Below, piece by piece: positions 1 through 9,257 of a stretch of 64,000 nt of DNA. The translations under genes and the position numbers were made by a program. Within the stretch, counting starts at the first letter, position 1, and the number at the start of each line of letters is the position of its first letter. The notes under the pieces are model-generated. The model had not been told where the DNA came from. It worked only from the letters and a program-made list of their open reading frames with translations, and did no database searches. The stretch comes from an uncultured Flavobacteriaceae bacterium (lineage in GTDB: Bacteria > Bacteroidota > Bacteroidia > Flavobacteriales > Flavobacteriaceae). Where the stretch lies: assembly GCA_947489085.1 (NCBI GenBank), contig CANLCJ010000006.1, positions 59,345-123,344 on the forward strand. The letters run 5' to 3'.

Positions 1-610
1 ACACTTAAGTAATTGTAAATAAATTAATTATGTTTTTTTTTAAGATGTAATTTTTTGCAAATTTATATAATCTTTTATCTATACCTTACTTTTTAGCCCA
101 GACTTATCTTTTTATCGAGCATCTGCCTGTAAATGCTCCAGATTTTATGATGACTTTAGTCGAAATTGCAGACTTCTATTACACGTTAAGCATAACTTAT
201 ACTTATAATTTAATAGAAAAATAAAGCGGTTGTATCTTTTGTATTTAAATCTTCTAAATTCAGGAAATACACTATAATAGAACTCTAATACGAGTTTAAA
301 GGAATTAGCAGAACTCTAATCTCTAAACATTAGTTTTTTAAAGTATATCCCATAAAAACGTACACGATAAATTATGGGAATTTTAGCTTAGACAAATGTT
401 TCTAAACTTAATTTTATAAAAACTACTTAAATTTATCAGATGTACTAATATAGAACTCATCTTAACTTTATCTATTTCCTAAAAAATGACTGAAATTCAC
501 CGATTTTTCGTTACTTTTTTCGTTCGTAACGCTGCTATGAACTTCAAAAAACACCTCATCTGGTTAAATTTCAACTTATTTTCGGTTAAAAACAAAAGTC
601 AAGATCAGTC
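1..610. other. AT-rich region without a recognisable gene
   Basis: No convincing coding region, tRNA or repeat was found. A short open frame of about 31 codons on the minus strand (468-566, opening after a stop codon) has protein-like composition. It could be a decayed gene end, but it has no start codon and I do not call it. Confidence 0.5.
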
Positions 611-1153
611 TCATTGTTTTAAATGTTCTCCTCCAGGAATATTCATTTTTTGAGCAAGCTTAAAAACCTGACTAAGGTCTATATTACCCGTCATGGCAAC
701 AACAATAGTTTCTGCCTTGTATTTGCCATCTTTTGTTTTATAATCTGCTGCCATAGTTTGGGCGTTTACAAAAATTAAAAGCTCTTTCACATGGTTGGAA
801 TCATTGCCTGATTTTACATAAAAATTCACTTTAGCACCGTCTTCTTTAAATTCCATTAAAGCTTCTAAGTTGTTAGATCGAGAGCCAACCCATTTAGACA
901 TTTCTAGAGCGATAGTTTTATTTTGAGTAACCATTGTTTTAAAACTGGTTATGCTCTTAACCATATCCATATATAACTTTGCCTCAGGATCGTCTGTATC
1001 AATGCCTATATTAGCAATCATTTGAAACATTTTAGGTTTAATGTTTACATAAGTAACTTCAGGACTGTTACTATATGTTTCAAAAATGGTATTTTGAGCC
1101 AAAACAGAAATTGGCAGCCAAAACATCGCAATTATAAAAAGTAGTGTTCTCAT
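611..1153 (-). CDS. DUF4252-like exported protein
   Basis: A protein of about 180 residues with a clear Sec signal peptide: MRTLL, a hydrophobic run, then VLAQ as a probable cleavage site. I chose the ATG at 1153 rather than the upstream in-frame ATG at 1180, because the signal peptide then begins directly at the N-terminus. The mature part is short and charged with no catalytic motif. Size, the leader and the pattern of short strands resemble the Bacteroidota DUF4252 family, whose function is unknown. The next gene upstream (1241-1528) is also a small membrane or exported protein on the same strand, and the two could be co-transcribed across an 87-nt gap. Family assignment is from memory of the pattern and is moderate; export is more certain. 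Confidence 0.6.
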   Translation of the reverse strand: MRTLLFIIAMFWLPISVLAQNTIFETYSNSPEVTYVNIKPKMFQMIANIGIDTDDPEAKLYMDMVKSITSFKTMVTQNKTIALEMSKWVGSRSNNLEALMEFKEDGAKVNFYVKSGNDSNHVKELLIFVNAQTMAADYKTKDGKYKAETIVVAMTGNIDLSQVFKLAQKMNIPGGEHLKQ

Positions 1154-1240
1154 TAGTATTTGTTTTAGGTTTGGAGGCATGTTAATTAGAAGTTTATGGC
1201 TTTCTAATAGAGACTTAATATAGTGATTTTAAGATTAATC

Positions 1241-1528
1241 TCACTCTGTAATAGGTTTGAAAATTATTTGTACAGCATTTTCGACTTTATTTAAATGCCT
1301 GAAACTTTTTTGACCTTCGTCTAATTTTCCGAGGTAATTAAAAGTTTTTGAGGCTTTATTCATGTACAACGAAATCATTTTTAATGCTTTTGTAACCTCT
1401 TCTACAGCATCCTCAGGTGTACTAACCGTACCCAATTTATTAGCGGCATACTTCGGTTTGTTATAGCTTAAAAACACTGTCATTACCAGCAGTATAACAA
1501 CCAATGTAACACCTAATCGTTTATGCAT
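1241..1528 (-). CDS. Small membrane-anchored hypothetical protein
   Basis: A 95-residue protein with one N-terminal hydrophobic segment (about residues 6-21) preceded by KR. This suggests a type II membrane anchor or an uncleaved leader. The rest is amphipathic and helical, with alternating charged and hydrophobic residues. I do not recognise a family. It lies just upstream of the DUF4252-like gene on the same strand, so the two may form an operon. It is a plausible gene because it has an ATG, a sensible leader and no competing overlapping frame. Confidence 0.55.
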   Translation of the reverse strand: MHKRLGVTLVVILLVMTVFLSYNKPKYAANKLGTVSTPEDAVEEVTKALKMISLYMNKASKTFNYLGKLDEGQKSFRHLNKVENAVQIIFKPITE

Positions 1529-1808
1529 TTTTTCTATAAGTATTTGTGTTTATACTTGTAAAGCTTAAAATCATAGATTGCATGCACATAAATTACATAT
1601 TACAACCCCTAATTTAAGAGGATAAATATACTCTTTTTTAAATTGCTTACTAAATAATGTAACGTTCTAACACGCTTTAAACTCGACTTTACTTAAAATA
1701 AAGTTAAGTTTTATGCCTGTACATAGAGTATTCTTGTTATTATTTTTTATTGTACAATAATGTGAGTAATTTTAAGGTTTTGTAGATTGGAATTATAAAG
1801 CTGTTAAA

Positions 1809-3251
1809 ATGAAAAAGATATACCCATTACTATTACTACTAACCTTAGTTACAACAAGTTGTTTTGAAGATAGAGACGACGAACCTATAGAAACCAGTAG
1901 CGTTAACGATTTTGTGTGGCAGGCAATGAATCAATTTTACCTGTATAAAAGTGAAATACCCGATTTAGCAGACGACAGATTTCCAAGTACAAGCAGCAGT
2001 GCTTATCTTGAATACTTAAATAGTTTTGAATCTACAGAAGCTTTATTTAACAGCCTTATTTTTGATAGACAAAATGTAGACCGTTTTAGCTGGATTGTAG
2101 ATGATTTTTTCGCCCTTGAACAAAACTTTAGAGGGGTATCTGTTACCAGTGGTATGGAAATTTACCGTGCTTTTGCACCAAATAGTACTACAGATGTTAT
2201 CGGGGTTGTTAGGTTGGTATTGCCAGAAAGTAATGCAGACTTAAATGGATTGCAACGGGGTGATATATTTTTTGCTGTAAACGGTATAAGACTAACCGAA
2301 GATAACATTGCTACGCTACTACAGCCAGATACTTTTACTTTAAATATGGGTGTACTAGACGATAATGGCACGCCAGAGGACACTAGTGATGATTTTATTA
2401 GCCCTACTGGCGAAGATATTACTATTACTAAAACTGAATTTGTAGAGAACCCTATTTTTAGAGCAGATGTTATAGAAGCACAAGGACAAAACATAGGTTA
2501 TTTAATGTATAACGGCTTTATTAGAAATTCCGATGAAGCTTTAAATGCAGCTTTTGCCAACTTTAGGGCAAATAACATACAAGAATTAGTTTTAGATTTA
2601 AGATATAACCCTGGAGGCTCCGTTCCTGTAGCAACTGCTTTGGCTAGTATGATTACAGGTCAATTTACGGGAGATGTATTTCAGCGTTTGGTGTTTAACG
2701 AAACCCAGCAACAAAGCAATACAGATTTTAATTATCTAAATACCTTATCTAGTGGGGCCAGCATTAACAGTTTGGGGTTAAATACTGTTTATGTTTTAGC
2801 TACAGGCCTATCGGCATCTGCAAGCGAAGGCCTAATAAATGGTTTATCCTCTTACGTAAACGTAATACACATAGGCTCTAACACAAACGGTAAAACACAG
2901 GCCTCTCGAACTTTCTACGATTCTCCAGATTTTTCGAGACAAAACCCTAATCCTAACCACACATACGCCATACAACCAATTATTGCAAATGGTATAAACA
3001 GAGATGGTATTAGCGTGCCTAAAACTGGATTACCTCCAAATATTAGCTATTTTGAAGACGTTTTTAATCTTGGTACTATTGGTAACGTAAATGAACCTAT
3101 GTTAGCCATTGCTTTAGAGAATATTCTTGGCCGCACACTAAAATCGTCTTCGTCTTCAACTAAAAAACAATTGCGAAATGCACCTACTGCTTTCCCTATA
3201 TTAAATAAAGATGATTTCAATACAAACGAAGGTGGGATGTTTATTGATTAA
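1809..3251 (+). CDS. S41 family C-terminal-processing-like peptidase, lipoprotein
   Basis: A 480-residue protein with a lipoprotein leader ending TTSCFED, so the mature protein should be lipidated at about Cys18 and sit in the envelope. A PDZ-like region follows at about residues 115-190 (VVRLVLPESNADLNGLQRGD). The S41 protease core follows, with the LVLDLRYNPGG strand at about 260-270, the nucleophile region GLSASASEG and the general base lysine in TNGKTQ. This matches the Ser-Lys dyad of S41 (CtpA/tricorn-like) peptidases. The C-terminus is Ser-rich then charged. A Dph6-like gene begins 21 nt downstream on the same strand, so co-transcription is possible although no functional link is evident. 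The family call is strong; the substrate is unknown. Confidence 0.85.
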   Translation: MKKIYPLLLLLTLVTTSCFEDRDDEPIETSSVNDFVWQAMNQFYLYKSEIPDLADDRFPSTSSSAYLEYLNSFESTEALFNSLIFDRQNVDRFSWIVDDFFALEQNFRGVSVTSGMEIYRAFAPNSTTDVIGVVRLVLPESNADLNGLQRGDIFFAVNGIRLTEDNIATLLQPDTFTLNMGVLDDNGTPEDTSDDFISPTGEDITITKTEFVENPIFRADVIEAQGQNIGYLMYNGFIRNSDEALNAAFANFRANNIQELVLDLRYNPGGSVPVATALASMITGQFTGDVFQRLVFNETQQQSNTDFNYLNTLSSGASINSLGLNTVYVLATGLSASASEGLINGLSSYVNVIHIGSNTNGKTQASRTFYDSPDFSRQNPNPNHTYAIQPIIANGINRDGISVPKTGLPPNISYFEDVFNLGTIGNVNEPMLAIALENILGRTLKSSSSSTKKQLRNAPTAFPILNKDDFNTNEGGMFID

Positions 3252-3272
3252 TTTAACTGCAAATCTTAAGTT

Positions 3273-3992
3273 TTGAAACCACATAAAACGTATTTTAACT
3301 GGAGTACAGGTAAAGACTCTGCTCTGGCATTGTACCATTTATTACAAAATAAATCTTATACAGTAGAAGAACTTGTTACAACGGTAAATAGCCACTATAA
3401 CAGGGTATCTATGCATGGATTAAGAAATGAATTACTCATTGCGCAAACTAATGCCCTAGGTATTAAATCTAGCCGTATTGAGCTTCCTGAAATGCCTAGC
3501 ATGGCACTTTACGAAGACAAAATGAACCAAACAGTTTCTGCGCTAAAGGCTAATGGTTTTACCCATACCGCCTTTGGAGATATTTTTCTTGAAGATTTGC
3601 GAACATACAGGCAAACCCAACTCTCAAAAAAAGGCATTACCGCTATTTTTCCTATTTGGAAAAGAGATACCAAAGCACTACTTAAAGAATTTTTAGATCT
3701 TGGTTTTAAAACCATTGTTGTATGTGCCAACTCAAAATACTTTGGAGAGGATTTTGTGGGAACAGTAATCGACGAAAACTTTATAAGTTCACTCCCAGAA
3801 GGTGTAGACCCCTGTGGCGAAAACGGCGAATTTCATACCTTTTGTTTTGATGGCCCAATATTTAAAACGCCCATTACATTTACTGTTGGAGAAAAGGTGT
3901 TTAGAGAATACAATACGCCCAAGGATGAAGACGATTCAATTTGTAAAGCAGATGCATATGGTGTTTGGTATTGCGATTTAGTGCCGAGCTAA
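3273..3992 (+). CDS. Dph6-related ATP pyrophosphatase (copy 1)
   Basis: A 239-residue protein of the adenine-nucleotide alpha-hydrolase fold (COG2102/Dph6-related). The PP-loop is the N-terminal FNWSTGKDSALALY, and the family hallmark CGENGEFHT lies near residue 190. In archaea and eukaryotes Dph6 amidates diphthine on elongation factor 2 using ATP and ammonia. Bacteria have no diphthamide, so the bacterial substrate is unknown. The start is TTG, the first usable codon in frame after the S41 gene. A strong bidirectional terminator follows. A second paralogue lies at 9243-9905 on the other side of the B12 receptor and salvage genes, suggesting a role linked to corrinoid metabolism; this is inference. 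Confidence 0.8.
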   Translation: MKPHKTYFNWSTGKDSALALYHLLQNKSYTVEELVTTVNSHYNRVSMHGLRNELLIAQTNALGIKSSRIELPEMPSMALYEDKMNQTVSALKANGFTHTAFGDIFLEDLRTYRQTQLSKKGITAIFPIWKRDTKALLKEFLDLGFKTIVVCANSKYFGEDFVGTVIDENFISSLPEGVDPCGENGEFHTFCFDGPIFKTPITFTVGEKVFREYNTPKDEDDSICKADAYGVWYCDLVPS

Positions 3993-4037
3993 AAACACAA
4001 CACTTTTGTAGGTTTTGCTTTAAATTCAAATTGTTGT

Positions 4038-4079
4038 AATACTAAAAAATGCTACGTTTCCGTAGCATTTTTCAGTATT
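4038..4079. terminator. Bidirectional intrinsic terminator between convergent genes
   Basis: A 19-bp inverted repeat with one mismatch (arms 4038-4056 and 4061-4079, loop TTTC) has A/T tracts on both sides of a GCTACG/CGTAGC core. It lies between the plus-strand Dph6-like gene and the minus-strand TonB receptor gene and can serve both. Confidence 0.85.
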
Positions 4080-4099
4080 AGTGTTTTAAATAAACTTTA

Positions 4100-5971
4100 T
4101 TAAAACGTAAGCTGTAATCCTAATCTAACATTACGCCCTAAAGACGTAAATCCTAGTACATCTTGGAAATCTTCGTTTAAAACGTTATCAACACCAGCAA
4201 AAAACTTTACTGTATTCTCTAATGCCGTATGGCTAGCATACAAATTAAATATGCTAAAGCTATCTAGCGTGAGTAATGATGTATCTGGGAATGTACTGAA
4301 ATCTTGAACTAACCTATCATAAGTAAATTGATAAGCTAAGGATGCAAAGGTTTTATCTGAAAAATCATATCCAAGATTCAAATTCGCTTTATGTTTTGGT
4401 ATACGAAATGCTTGTTGCTCATCAAACTCTGTAAATGTGTAATTGGCTGTAATTTGAAGCTTCTCTATAGGATTTGCTGTTAATTCTATTTCTACACCCC
4501 GTGCAGTAACATCTTCTTCTGCATTCGTTAAAATAGTATTACCAAATAATATAGTACTTTCCTCGTCTCTTGTAAAAAACAAACCTGAAAGTCTTAAATT
4601 AGAGCTTAATTTAAACTCTATCCCGCCCTCTATGGTTGTATTTTCTTCTGGTTCTAAGTCAGGGTTAGCTGAAAAGAATCCAAATAACTGAGACAATGAT
4701 GGTGTGATAAATGATGTGCTATAGCTTGCAAAAAACTTTGCGTACTTAGTATCTGAAGGTTTTATTGTAAACGAAGGGTTAACGTTGTACGTAAACTGTG
4801 TACCAAACTCACTATTGTTCGTTAAACGTCCACCGGCATTAATATTTAAACCAAAATCAGACACATACACTACATTTGCATAAGGATCTACAGTTGTAAA
4901 TGTTTCAAAATCTGCAAATTCTGCTTTGTTCTCGCTGGCGTTAACTCCGATAATGGTGTGAAATTTATCATTGAATATGTATTTATTATAAAGATCTATT
5001 ACACTATTGTTTGAAACCAATTCTGTTAGAAAAGTAGCAGACTCAAATGTACTTTCGTATTCACTGTATGCTAAATTTAGGTTTATACTTCCATTCTCAT
5101 ATTTAAACTTAGAGGCTAGCCCTATACGAGATTGCTTACTATTAAAGACATTCTCCGCATCGAAAAAAGCACCTCCATCGAAATCAGATTCTATGTCTGT
5201 AATATTACCATAAACATTTGTACTAAAAGCATCACTGAACGCATACCCCAAATTGATGTCTGCACTTATTTTCAAATATGGATCATCTGCTGCATTCTCT
5301 GCAATTGCCGCAGAAATACCTTCGGAAAACTGTTGGTCGAAATTAGCTCTATAAGTAAATTTATTAAGTGTACCACTTAAAGCTACACTGTTATTAAAAT
5401 CTGCAATATCGTAATCTTGATCGCTTTCAGATTGGTTTGTACCAATTACAGAAGTCAATACCGCTTGTATGTTTTTTTTGGTAGGTTTTTTGGTTGTAAT
5501 ATTAATTACTGCTGTAGCTGCACCGCTTCCATATAAAGTACTCGCAGCCCCCTTAATAATTTCTATAGATTCTATTTGATTTAAATTTAAAAGTCTAAAA
5601 TCATAATTACCACCAAATTGAGAAGCGTCACTTACTTGCACACCGTCTATGAGAACCAAAACTTGTCGGTTAGCACCACCCCTCACGGATACACCAAGGT
5701 TTTGGCCTTGAACATTTCTGCTTCCACCTATCTCAAATCCAGACTGGGCGTTAATTAATTGTGCTACAGAACGCCCTTGGTTGCGTTCTATCTCTTCTTT
5801 AGAAATTTTAATTACTGTTTTTCCAGAATTCTCACGTTTTAACGCAAAACGAGAATCTGTAATAACCACTTCATCAAGTTTTTCTAATTCTGTTTGGTCT
5901 ACATCTTGTGCAAATCCAATTCCAGGCATACCTAATACCAGTAAGCCTAACACTACTTTGTAATTTTTCAT
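4100..5971 (-). CDS. btuB: TonB-dependent receptor, BtuB-like vitamin B12 transporter
   Basis: An outer-membrane TonB-dependent receptor of about 623 residues. The start chosen is the ATG at 5971 (MKNYKVV), which opens a signal peptide ending GIGFAQ; the upstream ATG at 6001 adds ten non-leader residues. A TonB-box-like DEVVITDSR follows the leader. The plug domain comes next (SVRGGANRQVLVLIDGVQV, then IEIIKGAASTLYGSGA), then the 22-strand barrel, ending in Phe as outer-membrane proteins do. Two things assign it to B12 or cobinamide: the cobalamin riboswitch directly upstream and the divergent salvage genes. It lacks the carboxypeptidase-regulatory domain of SusC-like receptors. Confidence 0.88.
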   Translation of the reverse strand: MKNYKVVLGLLVLGMPGIGFAQDVDQTELEKLDEVVITDSRFALKRENSGKTVIKISKEEIERNQGRSVAQLINAQSGFEIGGSRNVQGQNLGVSVRGGANRQVLVLIDGVQVSDASQFGGNYDFRLLNLNQIESIEIIKGAASTLYGSGAATAVINITTKKPTKKNIQAVLTSVIGTNQSESDQDYDIADFNNSVALSGTLNKFTYRANFDQQFSEGISAAIAENAADDPYLKISADINLGYAFSDAFSTNVYGNITDIESDFDGGAFFDAENVFNSKQSRIGLASKFKYENGSINLNLAYSEYESTFESATFLTELVSNNSVIDLYNKYIFNDKFHTIIGVNASENKAEFADFETFTTVDPYANVVYVSDFGLNINAGGRLTNNSEFGTQFTYNVNPSFTIKPSDTKYAKFFASYSTSFITPSLSQLFGFFSANPDLEPEENTTIEGGIEFKLSSNLRLSGLFFTRDEESTILFGNTILTNAEEDVTARGVEIELTANPIEKLQITANYTFTEFDEQQAFRIPKHKANLNLGYDFSDKTFASLAYQFTYDRLVQDFSTFPDTSLLTLDSFSIFNLYASHTALENTVKFFAGVDNVLNEDFQDVLGFTSLGRNVRLGLQLTF

Positions 5972-6054
5972 TTTTAATGTAAAATTGCTCGAGAGTCGCA
6001 TGTATCCATACGTAAACTTTTATCCCGAAAGTTTAACTTATTTGTTTGAATTAA

Positions 6055-6226
6055 GGCAGGTCTCCTGGCTTGCGTCCTTGTATTAGGTCTTCCCATTATG
6101 CTGAGCACAACAGTGACATTTTTTTTGAAGTTTAATACAAAGCTTAATAGCTTACAGTTGCGGGTACAGCTCTAGCATTTAACTAGATTCCCTTTTAAGT
6201 CATACAATAAAATTGTACAGCACCAA
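6055..6226 (-). promoter_or_regulatory. Cobalamin riboswitch
   Basis: Read on the minus strand the segment carries the hallmarks of the AdoCbl riboswitch in order: a GGTGCTGTAC-like P2/P3 entry, AAAAGGGAA, the B12-box core GAGCTGTACCCGCAACTG, GTCACTG, GGGAAGACC, and the closing GCCAGGAGACCTGCC. It lies in the 5' leader of the BtuB-like gene, ending about 80 nt before its start codon. High intracellular cobalamin is expected to shut down receptor synthesis. Recognition is from the motif set and is highly confident. Confidence 0.95.
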
Positions 6227-6235
6227 AATTCGCTG

Positions 6236-6265
6236 CAAATGTAGGTTCTATTTTTAGAATTGAAA
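6236..6265 (-). promoter_or_regulatory. Bacteroidota-type promoter for the riboswitch-btuB transcript
   Basis: On the minus strand a perfect -7 element TACATTTG (6236-6243) is preceded after 18 nt by TTTC (6262-6265), one base from the TTTG -33 element. Transcription would start just upstream of the riboswitch, as expected. Confidence 0.6.
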
Positions 6266-6335
6266 CTATTTATGTGATTATTTATTAAAAAAAGAGCAAT
6301 CTTTGCTGTAATAGATTACAATTGCTTAAAAAACC

Positions 6336-6839
6336 ATGATACATTACATTACTGGTGGAGAACGCTCTGGAAAAAGTAGCTTTGCACAAAACTTAGCCTT
6401 AACCTTATCTCAAGCTCCAAAATATGTGGCCACATCTCGTATTTGGGGCGGTAACCACCGTTCCCGCATCGATAGGCATATTGCAGACAGAGACCACCGT
6501 TGGACCTCTGTAGAAGAAGAAAAAAACTTATCTAAGGTAATACAAGTTAAAGATGTTGTAGTTATAGATTGCGTAACACTTTGGCTTACTAATTTTTTTG
6601 TGGATACGAATTACGATATTGAAAAGAGCTTAGAACTAGCGAAAAACGAATTTGATAAATTGTTAAGCATAGATGCTACTATCCTTATTATTTCTAACGA
6701 AATAGGTATGGGAGTACATGCGCAAACCGAGAAAGGAAGACAATTTACAGAGCTTCAAGGTTGGATGAATCAGCACATAGCCCAACACGCCCACAAAGCC
6801 ACAGTAATGATTTCTGGAATACCTTTAACACTTAAATAA
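6336..6839 (+). CDS. cobU: Adenosylcobinamide kinase / adenosylcobinamide-phosphate guanylyltransferase
   Basis: A bifunctional enzyme of the nucleotide-loop assembly pathway. It phosphorylates adenosylcobinamide and transfers GMP to give AdoCbi-GDP. At 167 residues it is close to the usual size. The N-terminal P-loop GGERSGKSSF spans residues 7-16, the Walker-B-like VVIDCVTLWL and the conserved NEIGMGVHAQ lie in the second half, and FTELQGWMNQ fits the family. The start ATG follows the riboswitch region. cobT begins 2 nt after the stop, so the two are co-transcribed. It lies divergent from the receptor gene and is not itself preceded by a plus-strand riboswitch. Confidence 0.93.
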   Translation: MIHYITGGERSGKSSFAQNLALTLSQAPKYVATSRIWGGNHRSRIDRHIADRDHRWTSVEEEKNLSKVIQVKDVVVIDCVTLWLTNFFVDTNYDIEKSLELAKNEFDKLLSIDATILIISNEIGMGVHAQTEKGRQFTELQGWMNQHIAQHAHKATVMISGIPLTLK

Positions 6840-6841
6840 TT

Positions 6842-7858
6842 ATGACAACTACAGCTTTTAAAGAAGCGCTTCAGCATAAAATAGACACAAAAACAAAACC
6901 TCTAGGCGCTTTGGGTGTATTAGAACAAATTGCTTTTAAGATAGGCAACATACAGCAAACATTAACACCAAAGTTAACTCGACCTACAATAGTTGTTTTT
7001 GCTGGAGATCATGGAATTGCCAAAAAAAATGAAGTTAATCCGTTTCCTCAGGAAGTTACTGCACAAATGGTATACAACTTTGTAAACGGCGGCGCTGCCA
7101 TAAACGTATTTAGCAAGACCAACGGTATAGATTTAAAGATTGTAGACGCGGGTGTTAACCACAGTTTCGATAAAAATTTAGACATTATAAATGCTAAGAT
7201 AGCATTAGGTACTAAAAACTTCGAAAATGCACCTGCCATGTCTTTAACCGAGTGCCAAGACGCTACAATCAAAGCTGGGAATATTATAGAACACATACAC
7301 AGTAAGGGTTGCAATACTGTTGGTTTTGGAGAAATGGGCATAGCAAATACGTCTTCGGCTGCATTACTAATGGCATATTTTACCAAAACGCCTGTAGAAA
7401 ACTGTGTAGGTTCTGGCACAGGACTAGATACAGAAGGTATAAAACGAAAGACCGCCATTTTATCTCACGTTTATAAAACACACAACCCCAAAACCCCCAT
7501 GGAAGCGCTATCTTGCTTTGGCGGTTTTGAAATTGTAATGCTCTGCGGTGCATTTTTAAAAGCTGCTGAACTTAAAATAACTATTGTGGTAGATGGTTTT
7601 ATAGTTACTGCTGCATTACTTGCTGCAAAAGCGATAAACCCCGAAGTTATAGACTATTGTATTTTTGCGCACAACTCTCAAGAACAAGGCCATAAAGCAA
7701 TGTTAAAAGCTCTAGAAGCTACGCCTTTGTTATCTCTTGGCTTACGTTTAGGAGAAGGTACCGGTGCTGCTTTAGCAATACCTCTACTAAAAGCCGCTGT
7801 TAATTTTTTAAATAATATGGCAAGTTTTGAAACTGCTGGTGTAAGCGGGGCACCTTAA
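6842..7858 (+). CDS. cobT: Nicotinate-nucleotide--dimethylbenzimidazole phosphoribosyltransferase
   Basis: Activates the lower-ligand base (DMB) by transferring phosphoribose from nicotinate mononucleotide, forming alpha-ribazole phosphate. It has 338 residues, a typical length. Family features are FAGDHGIAKK (about residues 55-64), NPFPQEVTAQMV, FVNGGAAINVF, GEMGIANTSSAALL, and the C-terminal LRLGEGTGAALA holding the catalytic glutamate. It sits between cobU and cobS in a salvage operon. No de novo corrin-ring genes are in the window, so the cell may salvage rather than make corrinoids; the rest of the genome could differ. Confidence 0.94.
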   Translation: MTTTAFKEALQHKIDTKTKPLGALGVLEQIAFKIGNIQQTLTPKLTRPTIVVFAGDHGIAKKNEVNPFPQEVTAQMVYNFVNGGAAINVFSKTNGIDLKIVDAGVNHSFDKNLDIINAKIALGTKNFENAPAMSLTECQDATIKAGNIIEHIHSKGCNTVGFGEMGIANTSSAALLMAYFTKTPVENCVGSGTGLDTEGIKRKTAILSHVYKTHNPKTPMEALSCFGGFEIVMLCGAFLKAAELKITIVVDGFIVTAALLAAKAINPEVIDYCIFAHNSQEQGHKAMLKALEATPLLSLGLRLGEGTGAALAIPLLKAAVNFLNNMASFETAGVSGAP

Positions 7859-7947
7859 AACATATACAACCTGAAAATGGTAATGCACACTAAACTATTT
7901 GGAAGCGAATCGCATATAACGCTTGAAAACCCTTAACATGTAAACAG

Positions 7948-8712
7948 ATGAAAAAAGAGCTGCAAATTTTTTTAACAGCTATGATGTTTTTTACACGCAT
8001 TCCCTGCCCAAAATGGGTTAACCACGATGCTGAATTTTTAAAACAAAGTTCTAAGTACTTTTCCTTAATAGGAATTATAGTAGGTATAATAGGTGCTTTA
8101 AGCTTCTATTTTAGCGTACTAATTTTCCCTGTTGAAATTGCAATTTTATGTAGTATGCTAGCCACTATATACGCCACAGGAGCATTTCATGAAGATGGTT
8201 TTGCCGATGTTTGCGATGGTTTAGGAGGCGGTTGGACCAAAACTAAAATCCTTTTAATTATGAAGGATTCGCGCTTGGGCACATATGGGGCTGCTGGATT
8301 GATCTTAATACTTGCTTTTAAATTTTTTGCACTTCGTACCATGCCTGTTACACACATTCCCCTAGCAATTATTTGTGGCCATAGCTTAAGCAGATTTATA
8401 GCTACAACATTAATTTACACGCACCCTTATGTTAGAGACACAGACGATAGTAAGGCAAAACCCGCTGCTAAAACTATAAGTAGAGGCATGTTATTACTTA
8501 ACGCCTGTTTTGGTGTAGCCCCGCTTTTATGTTTTAATACACCTTGGGTGTTTTTAACACTTTTGCCCTGCTACCTTTCTAAAGTATTTCTAGGTGCTAA
8601 ATTTAAAAAATGGCTAGGAGGACAAACAGGAGATTGTGCAGGCGCTGTACAACAATTTTCTGAAATCGTATTTTATTTAAGCCTATTAGTACTATGGAAA
8701 TTTATCTTGTAA
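7948..8712 (+). CDS. cobS: Adenosylcobinamide-GDP ribazoletransferase (cobalamin synthase)
   Basis: An integral membrane enzyme that joins AdoCbi-GDP and alpha-ribazole (phosphate) to form adenosylcobalamin. It has 254 residues with several hydrophobic segments. The metal-binding FHEDGFADVCDGLGGG is at about residues 73-88, followed by DSRLGTYGA. The C-terminal GGQTGDCAGAVQQ is also typical. It overlaps the next gene (cobC-like) by 19 nt, so the two are translationally coupled. The 89-nt gap after cobT contains only a 19-codon frame that I do not call. Confidence 0.93.
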   Translation: MKKELQIFLTAMMFFTRIPCPKWVNHDAEFLKQSSKYFSLIGIIVGIIGALSFYFSVLIFPVEIAILCSMLATIYATGAFHEDGFADVCDGLGGGWTKTKILLIMKDSRLGTYGAAGLILILAFKFFALRTMPVTHIPLAIICGHSLSRFIATTLIYTHPYVRDTDDSKAKPAAKTISRGMLLLNACFGVAPLLCFNTPWVFLTLLPCYLSKVFLGAKFKKWLGGQTGDCAGAVQQFSEIVFYLSLLVLWKFIL

Positions 8713-9257
8713 GACACACCAAACCTCATATAAACAAAGGCGTGTGTTATGGACAGAGCGATATTGATTTGGCAGATACAATGTTAAACGAATTTAAAAT
8801 TGTAAGCGCTAAAATCCCTATCGACAAGACACTTAAAATATATAGTAGCCCCTTAAAACGCTGTGTTTTACTGGCTAAAACTTTGGCAGACACAATAAGT
8901 ACAGACAATAGGTTAAAAGAGCTTAATTTTGGCGATTGGGAACTGAAACCTTGGAACACGATTTCTCAAGACGAACTAACACCTTGGATGACCGATTTTG
9001 TTAACACACCTGTTCCTCAAGGTGAATCTTATCTCGATTTAAACCAACGTGTACTCGACTGCTTTAACGCTATTAAGGCAAAAAACACCAGTACAGACAC
9101 CATAATTATAGTAACTCATGCCGGTCCTATTAGAGCTATTTTGGCTAACATAACTCATACCTCCTTAAAAGACTCCTTTAATATCAAAGTAAATTATGGA
9201 GATGTGTTTCACTTAGCAGTAAAAGAGGGCAAAACGCAACTTTTAACCTCCATTTAA
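8694..9257 (+). CDS. cobC: Alpha-ribazole phosphatase-like histidine phosphatase
   Basis: A 187-residue member of the histidine phosphatase superfamily. The phospho-acceptor motif is at the very N-terminus (LVRHTKP, residues 5-11), the catalytic acid region is ELNFGDWE, and the second histidine is in IVTHAGPIRAIL. Position directly after and overlapping cobS supports the role of dephosphorylating alpha-ribazole-5'-phosphate or cobalamin phosphate in nucleotide-loop assembly. Other histidine phosphatases share the same motifs, so the specific call rests on context. It overlaps the convergent Dph6-like gene by 15 nt at the 3' end. Confidence 0.85.
   Translation: MEIYLVRHTKPHINKGVCYGQSDIDLADTMLNEFKIVSAKIPIDKTLKIYSSPLKRCVLLAKTLADTISTDNRLKELNFGDWELKPWNTISQDELTPWMTDFVNTPVPQGESYLDLNQRVLDCFNAIKAKNTSTDTIIIVTHAGPIRAILANITHTSLKDSFNIKVNYGDVFHLAVKEGKTQLLTSI

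Noticed and set aside
2162..2494. Minus-strand open frame opposite the S41 protease
   Set aside because: Lies wholly within a gene with clear family motifs on the other strand; low-complexity Ser/Val composition typical of an antisense frame.
7861..7947. 19-codon frame between cobT and cobS
   Set aside because: Too short, with no conserved features; probably leader sequence only.
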